Source: a bacterium (GTDB taxonomy: Bacteria; SZUA-182; SZUA-191). Taken from it: a DNA stretch of 9,168 nucleotides. The notes under the pieces were generated by a model that saw only the letters and a program-made list of their open reading frames with translations, was not told where the DNA came from and ran no database searches. Position numbers and translations under genes: made by a program. Where the stretch lies: NCBI GenBank assembly GCA_003230535.1, contig QIEW01000288.1, positions 1 to 9,168 of the forward strand. The letters run 5' to 3'. This document shows positions 6,150 to 9,168 of the stretch, piece after piece (the first letter of the stretch is position 1; each line of letters opens with the position of its first letter).

Positions 6150-7274
6150 ATGCCCAAGCAGATTGAAGAACCCGTATTATCCGAAGTTGCCCGACCTACC
6201 GTAGCCGGTATCAGAAGCTTATGGTCGTCCTACCCTTCCGCTAACCTAACTCCGGCCAAACTGTCCTCTATCCTAAGAGAAGCCGATGCCGGCGACCACT
6301 ACCGTCAGATGGAGTTGTTTGAGGAGCTGGAAGAAAAGGACGCCCATATCTTCTCCTGCCTCCAGACCCGCAAACTTTCGGTAGCCAATCTGGACTACCA
6401 AGTGCTGCCGCCGAAAAGCGGACGGGAAGCAGCTAAAATAACTCAATTTGTACAAGAATCCCTCGACAGGCTGGAGTTGGAACAGGCCCTCATAGACCTG
6501 CTGGATGCTCTGGGGAAGGGATTTTCAGTCTTGGAGATTATGTGGGAGGTAAAGCAGGGTGCAGTGGCGCCGGAAAAGCTGGCCTGGCGGCATCAGAAGT
6601 GGTTCAGGCCGGAAGAGACCGGCGAGGGTTTTAGGCTGCTAAGCGATGCTGAGCCTATCCGGGGGGAATATCTGCCACCGGATAAATTCATTATTCATCA
6701 ATACCGCGCCCGCTCCGGTGTTGCCAGCAGGGGAGGGATCCTGCGGGTAGTGGTATGGATGTATCTCTTTAAGCATTACGCCGTCAAAGACTGGGTATCA
6801 TTTGCCGAAGTATTCGGTATGCCTCTCCGCCTGGGTAAATACCCGGCCGGATCATCGGAGAACGATCGGGAGGTGCTGCTCCAAGCTGTCGTTAACCTGG
6901 CGCAGGATGCCGCCGCCATCATCCCGGAAGGTATGAGCATCGAGTTTGTGGAGGCCGCCAAGTCAGCTTCGGTAAATTTCTATGAGGGACTGGCGCGCTT
7001 CTGTAACCAGGAGATATCAAAGGCCGTCCTGGGACAGACCCTCACTACCGAAAACGTGGGATCAGGCTCCTACGCCCTGGGGAAGGTGCACCAGGAAGTA
7101 AGACATGATCTGATGGAGGCCGACGCCCGCGCCCTCTCCCAGACCATCACCACCCAGCTTGTCCGCCCCCTGGTGGAGTACAACTTCGGCCCCCAATCTT
7201 CCTACCCCAACTTTAACCTGCTGACCTCCAAATCCGAACCGGCGAGGGAGAAAGAACTTAGGAGTCGTATTTAA
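6150..7274 (+). CDS. Phage portal protein, DUF935/Mu gp29 family, C-terminally shortened
   Basis: A 374-residue protein of the DUF935 portal family. Portals form the dodecameric vertex ring through which DNA enters the head and to which the terminase docks. Family features are clear: LTPAKLSSILREADAGDH near the N-terminus, EKDAHIFSCLQTRKLSV, ALGKGFSVLEIMWE, the wing/stem region with FAEVFGMPLRLGKY, and near the C-terminus ISKAVLGQTLTTE and GSYALGKVHQEVRHDL. The start is fixed by an excellent Shine-Dalgarno GAGGAGGT (6137-6144), five bases before ATG. Relatives are usually about 450-530 residues. This frame ends soon after the PNFNL segment, and the ~168-bp dispersed repeat begins about 10 bp beyond the stop. 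I infer that the 3' end was lost when that repeat, or the DNA joined to it, arrived. The remaining core is undamaged. Confidence 0.9.
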   Translation: MPKQIEEPVLSEVARPTVAGIRSLWSSYPSANLTPAKLSSILREADAGDHYRQMELFEELEEKDAHIFSCLQTRKLSVANLDYQVLPPKSGREAAKITQFVQESLDRLELEQALIDLLDALGKGFSVLEIMWEVKQGAVAPEKLAWRHQKWFRPEETGEGFRLLSDAEPIRGEYLPPDKFIIHQYRARSGVASRGGILRVVVWMYLFKHYAVKDWVSFAEVFGMPLRLGKYPAGSSENDREVLLQAVVNLAQDAAAIIPEGMSIEFVEAAKSASVNFYEGLARFCNQEISKAVLGQTLTTENVGSGSYALGKVHQEVRHDLMEADARALSQTITTQLVRPLVEYNFGPQSSYPNFNLLTSKSEPAREKELRSRI

Positions 7275-7284
7275 GTGTCATTTG

Positions 7285-7452
7285 GCCCGTATTATTCATA
7301 AATCCACGGCAAACATTGATGATGTTGCTTAAATACAGCTAGTTACATGATAACGGTCAAAAAACAAAATGGCTCAGCTCATACAAATTACCGAAAACTC
7401 CCGCTATGGAAGCGACCAGCGGGAGCGTGTTTATGATCCCGAATTATTCGGG
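7285..7452 (+). repeat. Dispersed ~168-bp repeat, copy B (inverted relative to copy A)
   Basis: This is the inverse partner of 2048-2212. The last 63 nt (7390-7452) are one mismatch from copy A. They contain the perfect hairpin CTCCCGCT (7398-7405) with AGCGGGAG (7418-7425) and the palindrome CCCGAATTATTCGGG (7438-7452). The first 25 bp (from GCCCG to CCACGG) are also almost identical, while the middle is diverged. It begins about 10 bp after the shortened portal gene and ends about 140 bp before the metallopeptidase gene. There is no convincing coding frame. Confidence 0.85.
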
Positions 7453-7514
7453 TTGGCAAGATTTAGCAGTCTGATGTATGATTGCATTTATGGGTAGTGG
7501 GTCAGTTTGCTATT

Positions 7515-7543
7515 TTGTAAAAAATATTTTATTCTGGTATACT
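7515..7543 (+). promoter_or_regulatory. Probable extended -10 promoter for the metallopeptidase operon
   Basis: TTGTAA (7515-7520), a 17-bp spacer and TATACT (7538-7543) preceded by TG one base upstream (CTGG TATACT) form an extended -10 promoter. It lies 48 bp before the ATG at 7592, with GGAG (7577-7580) as ribosome site. The surrounding DNA is AT-rich. Confidence 0.55.
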
Positions 7544-7591
7544 TTAACTGGGCAGAAATAAGCGATTTTTATATTTGGAGAAACAAAAACA

Positions 7592-8080
7592 ATGACCCCC
7601 AAAGAATCTGCTGACATAATACTTAAAGACATATGGGGGAATCGCGGGTTCCCGGTTGACCCTGTCTGGATTGCAAAAAAGATGGGCATCAGGATAATAG
7701 AAACTAAATTGCCAAGTGAAGTTTCTGGTGCATTAATAAAAGACAAAGGAAGCGACCCTGTTATTATCATTAGCAAAACAGATAGCATTAACCGTAAACG
7801 ATTTAGTTGTGCCCATGAATTAGGGCATTACTTAAAACGTGTTGAAAATGAGGAAGAATCATATCAATATGTTGACTTAAGAAACAATGATTCAGCTAGC
7901 GGAACTAATGATGAAGAAGTATTTGCCAATCAATTTGCAGCTTGCTTATTAATGCCAAAAGAAGACATTACCCGCCTTTATAAAGAACGCGTTCCGTCTT
8001 TTATGCTTGCCCAAAAATTTAGCGTATCGGATGATGCCATACGCTTTCGATTAAAAAATATTAAATTATCCAAAATATAG
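7592..8080 (+). CDS. ImmA/IrrE-family metallopeptidase
   Basis: A 162-residue zinc-peptidase-like protein of the ImmA/IrrE (DUF955) family. The motif CAHELGHYL (residues 73-81) carries the HExxH zinc site (H75, E76, H79). The downstream helix EEVFANQFAACLLMP (108-122) provides the family's third acidic ligand (probably E109) and the typical FAxxLLMP signature. The N-terminal part (PVDPVWIAKKMGI) and C-terminal part (FSVSDDAIRFRLKNI, helix-turn-helix-like) also fit. ImmA-type enzymes inactivate a partner repressor and so induce mobile elements or stress responses. No repressor gene is adjacent here; instead a two-helix membrane protein follows after three bases, so the pair is probably one transcript. 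The N-terminal DNA-binding domain found in longer relatives is absent. All zinc ligands are present, so activity is likely. Confidence 0.92.
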   Translation: MTPKESADIILKDIWGNRGFPVDPVWIAKKMGIRIIETKLPSEVSGALIKDKGSDPVIIISKTDSINRKRFSCAHELGHYLKRVENEEESYQYVDLRNNDSASGTNDEEVFANQFAACLLMPKEDITRLYKERVPSFMLAQKFSVSDDAIRFRLKNIKLSKI

Positions 8081-8083
8081 ATA

Positions 8084-8425
8084 ATGGCAAAAGGTGATAC
8101 TTCCCAAAACCAACCTTTCGCTAAAGAAGTTAGTCAAGCAGCCGCTTCCGCTTTCGCTAGTGAGCTTGAAAATTTAGACAAAGAAAAACGACTGGCTGAA
8201 ATTGATGACCGCAAGACCGATACTGCCCTAAAAAAACGATATGCAATTTATTTTATTTGGATATTAGTGGTTCAATTGATAGTGATGAATGTTGTTTTTG
8301 TTGCGGTGGGTTTGGAGAAATTAAAGTTTCAAGAGCCAAGTTTAAATTTGTACATGGGAGGAACGTTAGCAGAAGTGTTTGGGGTTGTTCTTGTGATTAC
8401 TAAATATTTATTTTCAAAAAAATAG
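8084..8425 (+). CDS. Two-helix membrane protein downstream of the ImmA/IrrE-like gene
   Basis: A 113-residue protein. Residues 1-52 are soluble, charged and probably helical (KEVSQAAASAFASELENLDK and EIDDRKTDTALKKR). Two membrane segments follow: about 53-76 (YAIYFIWILVVQLIVMNVVFVAVG) and about 89-110 (YMGGTLAEVFGVVLVITKYLF), with a short loop and a basic SKK end. Both ends should face the cytoplasm. ATG 8084 is three bases after the metallopeptidase stop and has no Shine-Dalgarno site, so translation is probably coupled to the upstream gene. I believe similar small membrane proteins occur beside ImmA/IrrE genes elsewhere, but I cannot name a family. Possible roles, by inference only, are a substrate or membrane effector controlled by the peptidase. 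Confidence 0.8.
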   Translation: MAKGDTSQNQPFAKEVSQAAASAFASELENLDKEKRLAEIDDRKTDTALKKRYAIYFIWILVVQLIVMNVVFVAVGLEKLKFQEPSLNLYMGGTLAEVFGVVLVITKYLFSKK

Positions 8426-8440
8426 GTTTTGTTTGATTTA

Positions 8441-8669
8441 GCGGTAACCCCTTCTTTGCTAACGGAATTACTAGAAAGACAAGCGATAGAAAAAATCAAC
8501 ATCTCTAATAGCTTGCTCAATGATAGGCTTCCACTCCTGGCCAGGCAGAAGCTTTTCCGTATCAAGCCAAGGGTCAAACCCCTCTATCTTTCAACCTGCT
8601 ATAAAGTTGCTCTGTTTTTCCTCTGTCCTCTTTGGCGTAGCAAAGAAAAACTTTTATTTTTCCGTTCAT
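8441..8669 (-). pseudogene. TIR-domain protein relic, two frameshifts and truncated
   Basis: Minus-strand pieces in three frames join into one TIR (TIR_2-like) domain. From ATG 8669: KVFLCYAKEDRGKTEQLYSR, then LKDRGV and an in-frame TGA (8574-8576). With one G fewer in the run at 8579-8582, the next frame reads GFDPWLDTEKLLPGQEWKPI and IEQAIRDVDFF, ending at TAG 8471-8473. A shift at the six-T run (8490-8495) then gives SIACLSSNSVSKEG, after which the similarity ends near 8445. These are the beta-A, BB-loop and alpha/beta-C landmarks of TIR domains in order. The following helix, expected to hold the NADase catalytic Glu (YVQKEL-like), is missing. What remains is 15-20 bp from the end of the membrane-protein gene, tail to tail. 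Both shifts are in homopolymers, so a sequencing error is possible for those but not for the truncation. Confidence 0.75.
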
Positions 8670-8722
8670 TTAAATCAATTTTTCCGCCATTTATCTGTCA
8701 TACTTGATGGTTTCCTGAAAAG

Positions 8723-8804
8723 TTGTCATTCCCGCGAAAGCGGGAATCCGTACTGGTTTTAACTATCTGAAAACACTGGATTCCCGCTTTCGCGGGGATG
8801 ACAA
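8723..8804. repeat. REP-like inverted repeat (CCCGCGAAAGCGGG type)
   Basis: A 27-bp arm (8723-8749) and its inverse (8778-8804) differ at one base and are separated by 28 bp. Each arm contains the smaller palindrome CCCGCGAAAGCGGG. This layout is typical of paired repetitive extragenic palindromes found in many copies in some bacterial genomes. It is probably chromosomal rather than phage-encoded. Confidence 0.85.
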
Positions 8805-9168
8805 GAATGTGTGTGTTCTGACTTTTTACGAGTTCATCTACCTCACTCCCTCAAATCCTCAATGCTTCCTCTTGCCCTTCTCCCTCGCCCGTTCCTTTAA
8901 TTTTACCTTATTACTAAATATTTGCCAATACCTGGAATAGAATAGCTTCAAGCGATAGTATCCGACCCTGGCGTTATCCCCCGTTTTCCCGTATCTGGGG
9001 CATCGCACACTACAGGCGCTTTGGCATTAAGCCGAAAGACCGCGCTGGAGATGCGGCAATTATAGTAAAATTCTTTCAACGGAAGTTTGATTTGGTGGGA
9101 TAGTAACTCACTGTAAAATAAGGGGTTTAATTTTTTCAGGTCCGGTTTTTTGCCTGCAAAGTCCTAAT
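8805..9168. other. Right-end stretch without a confident gene; both strands open
   Basis: No gene can be called with confidence. On the plus strand codons stay open from 8918 to TAG 9101-9103 (61 codons), including FSRIWGIAHYRRFGIKPKD and GDAAIIVKFFQRKFDLVG. On the minus strand codons stay open from 9163 to TGA 8948-8950 (71 codons), including CRISSAVFRLNAKAPVVCDA. Both look protein-like, and neither has an ATG or ribosome site. It may be a decayed gene fragment or part of a repeat family read on both strands. No tRNA or rRNA signal is seen. Confidence 0.35.

Noticed and set aside
6065-6166. 33-codon frame before and into the portal start
   Set aside because: No ribosome site. The region is better explained by the minus-strand promoter and the portal's Shine-Dalgarno site.
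8429-8707. Plus-strand 92-codon frame with TTG start after the membrane gene
   Set aside because: It is antisense to the joined TIR relic, which explains the sequence better, and it has no ribosome site.

Overview
The window looks like a decayed or heavily interrupted Mu-like prophage on a bacterial chromosome of moderate G+C. It contains three recognisable Mu-type DNA-packaging genes in the usual order and strand: a probable small terminase subunit (699-1124, +), a large terminase (3403-4677, +) and a DUF935/gp29-type portal (6150-7274, +). They are separated by genes that do not belong to a packaging operon and mostly lie on the other strand. Strong Shine-Dalgarno sites and consensus sigma70-like promoters show a bacterial host. 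The sequence does not fix the phylum. The REP-like palindromes and the pentapeptide-repeat family fit several environmental lineages, and I would not name one.

Layout. 1-281 is the end of a two-helix membrane protein cut by the window edge, then a REP-like inverted repeat (304-403). 438-1262 holds a small unknown gene, the small terminase gene, and a short gene whose frame is broken at a T8G8 run. 1214-3324 holds two paralogous pentapeptide-repeat genes on the minus strand. Between them are one copy of a ~165-bp dispersed repeat, a doubtful small membrane ORF and a ~116-bp MITE-like element. 3403-4677 is the large terminase. 4849-6071 holds a 64-residue gene with a near-perfect promoter and, convergent to it, an SDH/SppA-like ClpP-fold serine protease with its own promoter. 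6150-7274 is the portal, apparently missing its C-terminal part. Its end lies about 10 bp from the second copy of the 165-bp repeat (7285-7452), which is inverted relative to the first. 7515-8425 is a promoter plus a two-gene unit: an ImmA/IrrE-type metallopeptidase and a two-helix membrane protein. 8441-8669 (minus) is a TIR-domain gene relic broken by two homopolymer frameshifts and truncated before the expected catalytic region. 8723-8804 is a second REP-like inverted repeat. 8805-9168 has no confident gene.

How it fits together. The packaging genes are probably no longer a working operon: the portal is short, a small gene is frameshifted and the order is interrupted. The intervening genes with their own promoters look like cargo or lysogenic-conversion genes, and the right end like a small regulatory or defence-related patch. 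The least explained structure is the pair of ~165-bp inverted repeats bounding a 5.1-kb segment. The repeats share a 63-nt, nearly identical double-hairpin end that points toward a different downstream gene at each copy.
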